Shown here one piece after another: positions 36,175-51,300 of a DNA stretch of 64,000 nucleotides. Origin of the DNA: Quillaja saponaria (taxonomy: Eukaryota > Streptophyta > Magnoliopsida > Fabales > Quillajaceae); the NCBI GenBank assembly GCA_029379385.1, contig CM055607.1:6200001-6264000 (forward strand), written 5' to 3'. A program made the translations under genes and the position numbers. Numbering within the stretch: the stretch's first letter is position 1; each line of letters opens with the position of its first letter. Below the pieces are notes generated by a model. It was not told the origin of the DNA. It did not search any database and saw nothing but the letters and a program-made list of their open reading frames with translations.

Positions 36175-39100
36175 CAGGGCTAAATTCTTTGAAATGAGGC
36201 TTTTGATTTTTTTCTTACTCCATCTACGCAAGAAATTGGTGCATATAAAAGAGTTGAATTTCATGGTTAGTGGGTAGCTGAGCTCACCAAGCTCATATCA
36301 TTTCTGGAGTTGTTTATACCTAACATTTGATTTAAGACAAAACCAGAGAGGAAAGCAGAACCAACTTAATGAATAATCATATCTCATAATTAGCCGATTT
36401 TCTTAATTTAGCCCTTGTGCTGTCTCTGCAGGCACACTTAACCACATATTTGGCAACAAGGCCTAGAAGAGTAATTTGTCCATATATATGCAATTAAGGA
36501 GGAAAGGAGGTGAAGCATTAAATTCTGCCATTCTTTGTGATAATGGTGTTTGGACGTGCCATGTTACTGTGGGAAGAAGGAGAATTTGGTATGTAGCTTT
36601 TTGGAGAAAGCTAGAAAAATCATTGTACACATTTGGTTTGGGTACATGCACCATAATTGAAATGTGAACATAAATGAAGAGAGATTCACTGAAAACAAAC
36701 AAAAACAATTTGCTCTTATATTATAAATAGTGTGTTTGGATGGCAGATATTATTCCACAATCCTTAGGCACTTCTTGATGTTTGATTGATTGTTTCTTTC
36801 TTTTTTCGTTTTTACTAATTCTTTTCTATAACTTCTAGAAAAGGGGCAATACTAGCCCGAGTTGAATTTGCTTATTAAATATTATGGAAAATAATTAAAT
36901 AGATCAAAGTTATAACTGTTGAGCTATAACTTTTAGATATAACTGTTGAGTTTACAAAAATATATAAGAAATTCATTGTCCAAAGAACCAATCAAAGTTA
37001 TATGTAATTAAAAAATTTATAAATATATTATGGGTAGTTTAGTAAAAAAATAAATTCAAGAAATGCTCATAAGAAATTGAGAATTTGAATATTCTTAATC
37101 GTAGACTGTAATTGGTGATGATTACATTTCTATAAATAGTATTCAGAATTTAAGTTTCAATCTTGATATAAATGTTTGTCAGATAATATAGAATAACTTA
37201 CCTAATTTTATTTTTTTATTCTAATAATTAAAAGAATAATAACTATACAAAAACAAAAGAATGGTCACTGCTTTTTGCTAGCACAAATTTTGAAGCAAAA
37301 ATTCAAACTTAGTCAATGCTTTCTGTGAGCTCCAATTTAGAAGAAAAATTGATAGATTAGCATCCTAAAAAGTGAATAGTTTTGGTACCTAAAATGGGTG
37401 CTCTTAAAGTTTGTGTATTCCCCATTAATCAAAAGATGTAGTGCATGAAATAAAATTAAAAAAACCAATTAAAATAAGAATTGGTGGGTTACTTGTTTAC
37501 CATGTTTAGAGAAGAGTACATTTAAGAAGCAGTTTCTGTGTGCTAAAAGCTGATTAAGATATTGCAACCAATCCCCTGCATATTCCTTGTTTCACTAATC
37601 AAAGTTGTTTATACTATAAAACACTGTCCAAAACAAATGCTAAACCTATGCAAACAAATGCTAAACTATGCAATATTACACGTAATAGGATGAGAAACGA
37701 AGATTAAAGGCGAATCCACTATACTAATCACTCATCAGTAGGGTTATCACAGGGAAACATTCTTTAGATTAATAAAATGCTTAGGAAAATAATTAAAAAA
37801 ATTAGACAATGAGGAGCTAAAATCCAATGGACTCCCACTTTGTAGGTAGTTGTCATGAAATTAATTAATCACCATCACATAATTCTTTTAATTATGTCTA
37901 TGATATTCTTGATTAGATCAAATTGAAGAGGACAGATCATGTAATATCAATTTACTAGTGTCCTACATTATAAATATAAATAAGTAAATATATATATTTC
38001 TTCAATGTTGTTCTCGAGTAGCAAATAGTCGTGTAATTCATCCAGCAAGACATTGAAAAATTATCGAAAACTCGTTTGAAACATCGTGAAAATAACATAA
38101 TAATATATGATTATTTAGTTAGTTCTTATATAATATTCGACAAGAAAAAGATAGCATAAATTTATATTATTGACCATTTCAAAATTATAAATGGATTCTT
38201 AGGAGTTAGGAGTATTTAGGAAGTGATGAATATTTTCCATTTATGTGTATATGATACATGAGATTTGATATCTGTGTTTTCTTAAAAAAAAAAAAAAAAA
38301 TTTAAAATGTCTGAGTATTCCCAAATAAAGAATTCAATTTATATCTAAAAAAGGAGAGAAGAAGATCAATTACAAATCATGATGAAACTGTGTTAGGATT
38401 CACACAATCTCTTTTCTTTTCCTCTGAAAATCAATATATATATTTGTTTTTCCATTTTAACCAAAATTAGACAAATGGTCACTAAATAAATCATCCAATC
38501 CACAGGGTTTAAAAGATTGCTAATGAAGTAGGTTGCCCTTGAATATTGACTATAGCTTACTAGAAAAGCCACTGGCTCACAAGCAACCTAAAAGGATAGA
38601 TAGTCTAATTAACTAGCTAGCTTGAATTTACTATTGTATATTAGATTAAAGTAAATATTACTTTTACTAGACCATAAAAGAATTAAAGAAAGGGAAATAT
38701 ATTATTTAAGGCGCAAAAGAGATGGTTCTAGATTAAAATTGACTTGAAGAAGAATGTTATTTAAAAAAATATTACATTATGTAAAATAGGTTTCCAAAAT
38801 ACAAAATGTGAATTAAATTTTAGAAGAACTAGCTTGAGGAAGAATGTGATTCAAAATATACAAAATGTAATGAGACCTCTAATGTTTCTCTCATCTAAAA
38901 TAGTTAACATCACTTTTCTTGGTTATTTATTTATTATCGATTTCTCATTAGATTTTCGTCCACGAATCAACATATAATAATTTATATTTTTAATTTTTAT
39001 AAATTCCATCTATTAATGTTGAACATATATATTCATTTTTATTTTTTGTAATTTCTCACAAGAAATACATAGATAATTCAATCAAATTCTCGAGAATTTT

Positions 39101-39842
39101 TTTTTAAGAAATGTAAGCTCAACTTTTTGTGGACAACCAACAATTTTATTTTCTAAAATCTAAGAAAAATACTTTTCATTGATAGTGCAAAGGAATATTA
39201 TTATACTGAGGAATAATGATGAATCTATAGTTACAAACATAGAAAGTATTTTTTATTTTTTATTTTTATACAAGTATATTTTGTCAAACTACATTTGCAC
39301 TATTTTTCAAATTAATCACTATTCAAATTTAATATGCCTTTTGTTTCTGTAGCTGACTATACCTCCCAAAGAAAAAGCTGAACTGAAAATAATAATAATA
39401 ATAATAAACAAACAAACTAAGTGATCACAAGGGTATAATTAATGATCATGTTCTCCTTTTCTCTCTAAATTAGATTATAGAATATAATCCTTTTAGACCA
39501 TGAACTTTAACCCAATGAACACTTAAATTTATTCCTTAACAGGAGAAATACCAATAAACTGATTTTTTTTAGACAACAAAAAATAAATTTTATTTTTCAG
39601 AATTTCACACTCTTTATAAAAACATATTTAATTGGTGAATTTACTTTGAAAATATGATGACTATGAATAATAAGAGTGCACATGATATATACGATTGATC
39701 ATGATAATTAGGTTATGAATCTGTCAATTTGTTTTGATTGTATGCTTTTTATAATTTTTGAGTTTTGATTATAACACATAACTTGTAGTCATATATAAAC
39801 CTATATCTATTGATTGAAAGATTGTAAATTGACTCTAGGATT

Positions 39843-40450
39843 GCTGAGTGACATTTGTTCGTAAATCGGTAATTTCTATGACAATTTATAATTAAATGTT
39901 TAATAAATATAAATTAGCAGAAATATTGACGATTTATAGTTTAAATATGTGATACATCCAAATCAATAGAAGTAATAACCATTTATGGTGAAATTTGTAA
40001 CAACACTGATAATTTAAGTGTAATATAATGTACACTAAAAAGAAAATTGACAAAAAGTACTGGCAATCAGTCTTGTAACATTTGTTCGTAAATCACACTA
40101 TATGATATATGTTTAAATGTGTAATAACAAGTAAATTAGTTGATATTCTAAAGTTTTATAATGAAATGTGCAACACACCAATTTTGACATAAAAAGTTAA
40201 AAAATAATGATTTAAAATGAATTGTATACCAAAAAGAAAATTAACAAAAAGACTGACAATTTACTTTTTTACAATATTTGCTTATAAATTATTATTAATT
40301 GACGATTTACAGTTAAATGTATAATAATAAAGAAATTAATAAATACATTGTCAAATTTACGTATTGCAATATGTAATTGACGATTTAAATTAAAATATAC
40401 TTAAAAAAAAAAAAAGCAAACTAAGAAAAAGATCGACGAATTATGCAGTG
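39843..40450. repeat. Three diverged tandem units of about 200 bp
   Basis: Each unit begins near ACATTTGTTCGTAAAT (39850, 40078, and ACAATATTTGCTTATAAAT at 40271) and runs through a GACGATTTA-like motif to a CCAAAAAGAAAATT(A/G)AC-AAAAAG motif (40034, 40230, about 40405). Satellite-like, non-coding, AT-rich. Confidence 0.6.
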
Positions 40451-42089
40451 GACAATTAAAATTCCACTACAAGCAATTATTCATGATCTCTTAGTTATAA
40501 ATATAACATAAACAACAACAACCAGCAATTGCACAGGCATGTGTACAATTGTTAGGTATATATATATATATACCAAATTTAAGGCATTGAGATACAACTA
40601 GAGTCTCAGCTGTTTCATTTTGCTTAGCTTGAACATGAGATTTTCAAGTGAAAAGTCTCAAAGTTTAAACTGAACTATTATGTTAACATTTAAATAAAAA
40701 ATAAGAAAAAATAGAGAATTTGTTTTTTCTTTGCTAAGAAATTAGAGAATGTAATTTTTATATATATATATACAGTACTACAACATAACTAAGAAAATAA
40801 ACACTAAACTCCAATAATCAAAATATAGCATATGCATATTAGTGAAGAGAAATAATTATGAATCTCTAATTAAATTAATTTCATATTTATTGAGATATAA
40901 AAAAATATGTGTATATAAATGGAGAGAGAATCTTTTAGAGTAGAAGGGTCGAGGAAGCCGTTGGGTATAAAGGGAAGACCTAGTCAGCTGTAACGTGACT
41001 TTTAACTTGTGGGGAACTGAGTCTGTAATTTTTAATTTGTTTAGGTAAGGTTGGTCATGAAGGACTCAAGTCAACAAGTCTCAATTTTCTTATTTAATTA
41101 TTAATTAATTACAATAAATTCAACTTCATTAAAATATATTTTTCACGCATAGACTTATTAATTATAGATAACTTAGCTTAAATTATTGATACATGTCTCT
41201 TACTCTCTATGTTCCAGTTCGAGCCTTCCAATATAATAATAAATAAACACATTTCTTTGTACTACTTTAGAAGTAAGTAATAAAACAAAAATTTAGGTTG
41301 CAATTTCATAATTGAGTACTATTTGAACATATCCATCCCTCTTACCGAATCATTATCATTGTGTGGAAAATAACACGTACGTATTTGACTTGAAGTTAAA
41401 CAAAGTTGCGTATGAGGTTAAATAAATTTGTTTTATGATTCCAATCCAAATTGAAATTTATAAATTTGGCTTAAAACTAAACAGATATTTAAATAAAATA
41501 ATTGATTTTAAAAATTACTTATATTAAATAAAAAATCATATAGTTTTCTATAAATATATTAATTATAATGGCCGTATTAATTTAGATTTTTATTACCTGT
41601 TTTTATTTCTCGAAATTCTCAAAGTTGAAATAAGTTTTTATTTTTCAATACTCAACTCATTCAATTCTATTGGAGAATGTAGAGAGACAAAGCTAAAATT
41701 ATTTTAATTTTTTTCTCATGTTATTATTAAAAATAACTTACTAGTAAATTTAGGTTACTTTAACTACTATTTCTAAAAGTATTTAAATAGCGAATGAGAT
41801 CTTAATTAATTCAACTAATCTTATTTTTTTTTTTAAATCACTTAAAAACATTAAGTTGTTAGATAAGGAAGACTCAATAGTGAATGTCTAAGTCTCACTT
41901 TTTTTATTTTTAATTCTCAAGTCTCATCTAAAGTTTACAAAACGCAGGTAGTTACAAGGAAAATTTATTAAGTACACCTACTGTATGATGGTGTATGATG
42001 CATTAGGTAAATGACAACCATATACAGTCGTAAGTAAGTTGTAGTTTTAATGTGAGAACATAAGTTCGAATTTTGAAACAAATAATTAT

Positions 42090-43400
42090 TGGGAGTGCTT
42101 TTCAGGTCACGACATGACCTGAGAGATTATTGTCACATCAATGTTTATGGGAAAACTAGAAAAAAAAATTACAACCATATGATAAATCAATGATAATTAA
42201 TATGTTAATATTTGGTTATGATCATTCACCAAATTTACACACCATATTTCTATTATACTAGTAGTCTGCCAGCACATTATGCACATAAGTGCCTATTATG
42301 TATATGTATTTTACTTTAATCCTATTTTTATATTAAATTAATTTAATATAAACATATTTATATATCAAAAAGGTAGGAGAGAGTAGGAAAGTGAGGAGAT
42401 TATTATTCAATAGTTATTAAGTAATTATATGAATTTATTTATTTTTTAAATAATTTAAATATATGTATAGTATATAATAGAACCTAAGGGGTTAATGTCA
42501 TAGTAATGCCTAAGAGGAAACCAAAAAAAAAAAAAAAACAACCATATGATAAGTCAGTGATAACTAATGTTTTAATATTTGGTTATGATTATTCACCAAA
42601 TTTACACACCATATTTATATTATACTAGTCACTACAGGCACATATGTAAGTATTATTTATATATATTTTATCTTAATCTTATTTTTTTAATTAAGTTAAT
42701 TTGATATAAACATATTTCTATATTAAAAGAGTGGGAGATAGTACAAGAGTAGAAAAGTAAGAAAATTATTATTTAGTAGCTATTAAGTGATTAGATGAAT
42801 TTGATTAATTGAATTTATTTTTTAAGTAATTAAATATATGTATATTATATAATAAGAGACCACAAAGGTCATAGATAATATGAATTGAGTAAGTTGTATT
42901 GAAAAGGTGGGAGAGAGTATAAGAGTAGAAAAGTGAGAAAATTATTATTTAGTAGTTATCAAGTGATTAGATAAATTTTATTAATTAAATTTATTTTTTA
43001 AGTAATTTAAATATATATATCTATATTATCTATATTATTTTAAAAGCCAAAAGACCCTTATGGTCTCCTACTATATAATATACATATATTTAAATATTTA
43101 AATTATTTAAAAATAAACAATAACCTCCCCATTATTATCAAAAAAATAATAATTTTCTAACTTTCCTACTTTCTTCTTCCACTCTCCTACTCTCTCTCGC
43201 CCTCTCACTCTTTTAATAGCCAAAAACACAATAATCTCCGTATTTTTTTACTCTCTTTCACTCTCTTACTCTCTCTCTCAGACTCTCTTATCATCTTCTA
43301 CTCTTTTCATATATACAAATATTTTTTTTATCAAATTAAATTAAAGTACAATATATATTATGTATATATGTGCATGTAACTCACTGGTATATTATACAAG
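42090..43400. repeat. Cluster of Helitron-like repeat copies
   Basis: At least three copies in one orientation (from TTATACTAGTAGTCTGCC at about 42256, TTATACTAGTCACTACAGGC at about 42620, and a partial from 42890) and one in the other (from TCTATATTATTTTAAAAGCC at about 43031). Shared blocks: AGAGTAGAAAAGTGAG, ATTATTTAGTAGTTAT, and the end block TATATTATATAATA-GAGACCATAAGGG. Reversed, copies start TCTATATTATT.. and end ..CTAG between A and T, as Helitrons do, and have hairpin-capable GCAC..GTGC near the end. Relatives lie at 50950-51300. No replicase-helicase is present. Confidence 0.45.
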
Positions 43401-44998
43401 ACCCATCACACGTGCGTAAAGGTTTCTATTTTCAAAAATGATGTTAAAAAATATTATAATTGTTATATAAATAGAGAGAATGAGATAAGTTTAAAAAATG
43501 TTATTTGTTTTATATTTATATAATTGATTAATTGAAATTAATAATAAGTGAATTTTGTGTTTGTGTTAATTATTATTTTTTAATTATATAAAAAAGTGAG
43601 TAATAAAATTTAAATTTAAAAAAGGTCAAAACTTAAAAGATATTATTATTTTTAAAATATAGTATTTTTTAATAAAAAATTAGATTAAAAATTTTAAAAA
43701 TATTACAACGATATTCTAGTTTTTATAATAATATAAATATAGGAGACCGCAAAGGTGATAGATAATATAAATTGATTCAAATAAATTAGCATTATTATTT
43801 TGTTAATAATCAATAAGTAAATTACTTCTCTAACCAAATGTCCGTATTGTCACAATTTGACTGGTGCAACATGGAAACCCAGTCTCTGTGAAACACAGCT
43901 GCACAGCCCCTCTTTCTCTCTGTCTGGCTCTTTACTAAAGCTCTTCTTGTTGCCTCTTTATCTGAAATCGATAATATAAAAATGTTGGTGGTAGTGCGGT
44001 TTATGATGATATTAATTAAATAATTGAATTTTCTGTCCACTAGTTTAATCTCAAAGACAGAGAGAGCAATTACTAAATTAAGCATAATTGCTCTGCAAAT
44101 GGTGGGTCTCATCCATGTTGAAGTTCTATGATACACACTATTACTCCTTTCATCAATCTCTGTGCCTTAATGGCTTCCTTCACCATTCTAGTTTTGTTCT
44201 TTCTTTCCCTTCTCTCTCTTCCTTCCATGGTTTTCTCTCTTTTTACCTCACATGCCATTAAATTGCTGATTCTATAACGCTTCCCCCAATTTACTGCTTC
44301 GTTTGACTTGACTTGTACGCCCCTTTCTCTCTTTATGTGCGTTTGTTTAAAGTGTATATATGCGTTTGTGTTCCTAGCAATTTCTGGGTTTCTTATTTGC
44401 TGCTTTTGTTCTGGTTTGGCTTTTATGAATCTGTAATTTGCTTATCTTCTGAATATGCATAAACCCTTGTCATAAGTTTTTCTCTTTTCTCTCTTCTGTT
44501 TGGTTGCATGTTGGTATCTTAATCTCTGAATGCTTATCAACATGATGCAAAGTTGTTTTTTTTTTCTTTTCTTTTTTTCTACCTTTTCTATTCTCATCTG
44601 GGTAATCTTATTTTTCATATATAGGATTTACCCATTTAGAAATTGATTTTGATCTGAATTTCTTTTTGAGTTAATTTTACATCCACTATTCCTTGAATTT
44701 GCTCCATGAAATGGAAGTTACAGTCTGGGCATATAAAATAATTCCCTGGACATTTGGTTCAAGTTAGAATCTGGGATACCCAAAAAAAAAACTTTCTTCT
44801 CTTGTCAACTTACTTTTTTTCAAGGTTTGTATTACTGATCAGCATTGAGTTTGTTGAAGTGTGTGTGCATCAGTAGTTGTTCCTCAGATTTCAAGATAGT
44901 GATGACTGGTAACTTGGTTGCTGATTATAATTTTTCTGGGTTTTTAAATTATTTTTTTATTACAGATAAATATAGGAGGTCTTAAACGTTTCTGATCA

Positions 44999-46195
44999 AT
45001 GTTGAAAGAAAAAGGAAGAGAGATTGATGAAGAAAGAGAGCATTGGTGTAGAAACAATTCTGGTCTTAGTAAGAAAGGAAATTTTGTCCGCGATTCTGGT
45101 ACTATGTTCTGGTATGAAATGTCTCCCTCTAAGGGTAGTGCTGGTGATTCCTCAGGTCAAAAACCGCAGGATGCAGATTATTTTGTTCCTTTTCTCACTG
45201 ATGAGTTGTCTCTGATCTTGGCTAGGGTTCCAAGATCAGAATACTGGAAATTTGCTTTGGTAAACAAGCAGTTTCTAACTCTAGTGAAGACTGGTGAGAT
45301 TTTTAAGATTAGGAGGGAAATAGGGTTCAAGGAACCGTCCGTGTTTATGTCAGAAAGTGGGAAGAGTGATTGGTTGGTGTTTGATCAAAATTTTATGTCT
45401 CGTAGAAAGCTTCCTGACCTTCCTGCAGATTATTCTTTTAATATGGGAGATAGAGAGTCATTTTGTGCAGGGACACATCTGATGGTTTCAGGCAAGGAGC
45501 TTGGTAGACCAGTTGTTTGGAGGTATGAATTGGTAACAAACAAATGGTTCAAGGGTCCTTCTATGATCACCCCAAGATGCTTGTTTGCATCGGCAACCTG
45601 TGGTACATTTGCTTTTGTAGCCGGTGGGGATGAGCCGGAAACTTTCAAGGAAGTCTTTAATTCTGCTGAGAAATACAATCCAGAGAGCAAGTCTTGGGAA
45701 CCCCTTCCAAGGATGAAACAAAGGAGGAAGTTTTGCTCCGGTTGTTACATGGATAACAAGTTCTATGTAATTGGAGGACGAGACGAGCATAAAAACGAAC
45801 TTACTTGTGGGGAATTCTTCGATGAGGCCACAAACACATGGAAATTAATTCCAAACATCTTGAACGAAATCTCTACTTCAGGGACTCCACCACTCATAGC
45901 TGTTGCCAATAATGAGCTTTACTCACTAGATGCTTCTTCAAACGAGCTCAAGGTTTACCTGAAGCAAAGCAACTCATGGAAGAATTTAGGACCAGCCCCA
46001 GTAAGAGCTGATGAAACTAGTGGATGGGGTGTAGCTTTCAAGTCTCTGGGTAATGAGCTACTTGTTATGTATGGCACGACTATATACACTTGCTTCACTG
46101 ATCCAACGGCTGAGAATTTGCAGTGGAAGCAAATTGGGTGTGGCAGCAGCCATCTTATTCCTTTCATTCTGAATTGCTGTGTCATGGTAGCCTGA
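44999..46195 (+). CDS. F-box/kelch-repeat protein, TML/At3g27150-like
   Basis: Substrate adaptor of an SCF ubiquitin ligase. A single coding exon of 398 codons. The N-terminal 60 residues are polar. An F-box-like segment lies at about residues 63-110 (FLTDELSLILARVPRSEYWKFALVNKQF), followed by kelch motifs over about 150-390 (AFVAGGDE...AEKYNPESKSWEPLPRM, KFYVIGGRDE). A 5' UTR intron is likely, because TTTTTATTACAG lies just upstream of a short leader ending at the ATG. The coding sequence contains a near-perfect miR2111 target site (45160-45180). In Arabidopsis the miR2111 targets include At3g27150, and in legumes the miR2111-regulated TOO MUCH LOVE gene, an F-box/kelch repressor of nodulation. 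Orthology here rests on the site, the domains and gene order. Confidence 0.9.
   Translation: MLKEKGREIDEEREHWCRNNSGLSKKGNFVRDSGTMFWYEMSPSKGSAGDSSGQKPQDADYFVPFLTDELSLILARVPRSEYWKFALVNKQFLTLVKTGEIFKIRREIGFKEPSVFMSESGKSDWLVFDQNFMSRRKLPDLPADYSFNMGDRESFCAGTHLMVSGKELGRPVVWRYELVTNKWFKGPSMITPRCLFASATCGTFAFVAGGDEPETFKEVFNSAEKYNPESKSWEPLPRMKQRRKFCSGCYMDNKFYVIGGRDEHKNELTCGEFFDEATNTWKLIPNILNEISTSGTPPLIAVANNELYSLDASSNELKVYLKQSNSWKNLGPAPVRADETSGWGVAFKSLGNELLVMYGTTIYTCFTDPTAENLQWKQIGCGSSHLIPFILNCCVMVA
45160..45180 (+). promoter_or_regulatory. Predicted miR2111 target site in the F-box/kelch coding sequence
   Basis: The 20-base core AAACCGCAGGATGCAGATTA (45161-45180) is complementary to miR2111 (UAAUCUGCAUCCUGAGGUUUA). 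Positions 1-14 of the miRNA, including the cleavage site between 10 and 11, pair perfectly. Only positions 15 and 21 mismatch. It encodes KPQDADY. Confidence 0.8.
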
Positions 46196-47960
46196 AGTTT
46201 GAATCTAAAGCTGCTCAATATATAAATAAAGCTTCATGGAACCAGGGAGTTGTCATGACATACAAGCTTCACTGTGATTGCTCTCGTGTTTCTTATCTAA
46301 AAGAAAGCTTGTTAATGTATCTTTTTTTCTTTCATCTTTATTACAAGGAATGGATGTTCCATCAGGGGTTCTAACCTGATGAAAGCGCATATTCAATATT
46401 TTCTCAGCCATGACTAACATCAACTCTGAAAATTAAAACTTGATTATGAAATTCAAGTCTTTAACTGCTATATATGATTTTATGATTTTCATTTTTCTTT
46501 TCTGAGTTCCTTCAGTTCTATTGCCTTACCAAAATAATGTTAAATAAACCAGAGTTGAATCGTTTTCCTGAATTATATGATGTTTCATATAATTTCTAGC
46601 ATAGGAGAACTAAGGCACTGCAACTTCTTTTAGCACCCACTTGTCCCTGAAATATATACCAGTTTTAGGCAATGGCCTTTCTCTTGGTGCAAGTACTTAT
46701 GCACTCCAACCCAGTAAGTTTTGAATTTTGGACTGCCAATCAACATCATCATAGTTTATACAAACAAGTTTTAGCATATGTCAAGGTTTGATTAAGTGAA
46801 AGCAGTGTTCTGTTTAAAACAGAGCGTATGTTTATAGGAACTTCTAAAATAACTTCTTTTTCTGTTATCCTTGACATGTTACGAGTTTATTCTAGTTTGT
46901 CAAGCTGCAAAACAGTTTATTACACTGACCTCCCATGAATAAGGTTGCTTTCTATTACGCATAACCAAACCTCCTTATTTAGTACTTGAGCTACATCTAA
47001 AACCATGTACAAAATCATAATTAAATTATGGATTTAGCCTAGCTTTAGGTAACAATAATTCTGATAAACCATCCCATTAGGTACCTGATTCTTTTTGGCG
47101 TTCATTTCCCTTGAGGGGCAACAAGTTGTGTGATAATTGTGAGAAAAGTAGTAGTATATTTTGGGGATGGTCTGCCGTTTAACACAGATATTAACTCTCT
47201 CCTCTTGTTTTGAAATGAGTGAGAATAGAAGAAAATTGTGACGAATACAATTATAACTAACTCATGGATTTAACAATTAACATTTAAATATAAATATTAT
47301 ATTATTTTAGCAAGTACTCTAAAGTCTAAAATCACTTTTTAAAATAAGAATGATAGAATTACACCTCATGCTCGGTACAAGTCTTCACTCAATGAGGCTT
47401 TTCCAACTTATTCGTCACGTTTTGAATTTGTAGGTTGCAGTTAAAATTCGAGAAATTATAGAAATGGCATGCAAAAAATCACTTCGCAAGGTTGTACGAG
47501 GTTCTCGCCATTTCAAAGGTGGTCAACAATCTAATCTAACGTAAGCTGTTGATGCAACGACAAGGCACAAAGGACGACTTGTACCTGTCTTGACAATACC
47601 TTCAACTTAGGTTAAGCCCAGTTTATTGAAGGAAACAACTTATGTGTTAACTGACAACGCTACTCCCAATAAAAACGGGTGACATTTTCAAGAACGATTG
47701 AAAGTTCTTATGAGAACAAAGATACCATTAGAACATCATAAACTCATTTGCATCAATGTTTAGGAACCGCAAAATACTTCTGCTTGAAATGATTCTACTA
47801 CAAATACATAAACCAAACTCCCGTCCATGTTGAAAGAAAACTAAAACGCATCCCAGTGAATGAAAGTCACAAACTACCACAATAAAAAGAGATAATCTAA
47901 GAAATAAAGCCTGAAACCTTCTGAAGCCGCTGATCTCAAGAAGAAACAACACTGCAGAGT
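46196..47960. other. Convergent intergenic region
   Basis: 1.8 kb between the stop codons of the F-box/kelch and RPL17 genes. No gene seen. The minus-strand open frame at 47728-47952 is most likely RPL17 3' UTR. Confidence 0.55.
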
Positions 47961-50699
<2,739 letters not shown>

Positions 50700-50770
50700 T
50701 GTTGTTGGTTTGCAGAAACGATGAAGTTGTGGTCTGGTGGTTTCTGCAGCTCCAGAGGGTTACTGAGCGA

Positions 50771-50900
50771 ACTAGGGTTTTGGTTTGGCTTATGTCAGAC
50801 GAGAGAATACAGGTGGGTCGGGTTAGTTCGTTGGGGCTAAAAATACATTGTACCCGCTTTGAACAAGGCCATCCACATTGCAGGAAAGAAATAAGAAAAG
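50771..50900. repeat. RPL17 5' flank, source of a duplicated segment
   Basis: About 125 bp, from TTTTGGTTTGG..TATGTCAGACG to GAAAGAAATAAGAAAA, recurs with about 80% identity at 60674-60800. The telo-box at the left edge is not kept in the second copy. Confidence 0.75.
50773..50780 (-). promoter_or_regulatory. Telo-box of the RPL17 promoter
   Basis: TAGGGTTT on the plus strand (AAACCCTA on the minus), 75 bp upstream of the ATG. Known promoter or leader element of translation-machinery genes in plants. Confidence 0.5.
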
Positions 50901-50949
50901 GGGGCCATTCCTATCTTATATGGAGCAAAATCATATATATTTAAATTCA

Positions 50950-51300
50950 CATCTATATCTCTCTATATTATTATAGGGTGAAATATTCTTATGATATCTT
51001 ATTATACTAGTAGCTTACACGCATGAATTATATATATTTTATCCTAATTTAATTTTTTAATTCTTTTAATTTGAATAAAAAATAAGATTTATATATTAAA
51101 AGAGTTAGAAATGATAGGTTAGAAATGCTAAGAGGGTGAGAATGTGAGAGAGAGAAGAGTAGAAAGTGAGAGGTTATTATTTAGTAGTTATTAAATAAAT
51201 TTATTTCTTAAAAATGTGTATATTATATAATAAAAGATCATAAGGGTTTTTTAACTTTTATAATAGTATAAATAATATACACTTATTTAAAAAATAAATT
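50950..51300. repeat. Helitron-like repeat copy
   Basis: TTATACTAGTAGCTTACACGC at about 51001 through GTGTATATTATATAATA..GATCATAAGGG at about 51220. Same block order as the copies at 42.2-43.4 kb. Confidence 0.45.

Larger units (their letters stand above)
35568..44150. other. Long AT-rich intergenic region
   Basis: 8.6 kb with no supported gene. It holds a hexamer repeat (36137-36174), a three-unit tandem repeat of about 200 bp (39843-40450), TA microsatellites (for example 40557-40572) and several Helitron-like repeat copies (42090-43400). Open frames are short and low-complexity. Confidence 0.55.

Noticed and set aside
35968..36264. 98-codon minus-strand frame with Pro/Leu repeats
   Set aside because: Produced by the AGAGGC hexamer repeat; no homology recognised.
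43822..44136. 104-codon minus-strand frame upstream of the F-box gene
   Set aside because: Lies in the presumed promoter/leader region; no family features, and no GT-AG partner exons seen.
47728..47952. 74-codon minus-strand frame next to RPL17
   Set aside because: Downstream of the RPL17 stop and best explained as its 3' UTR.
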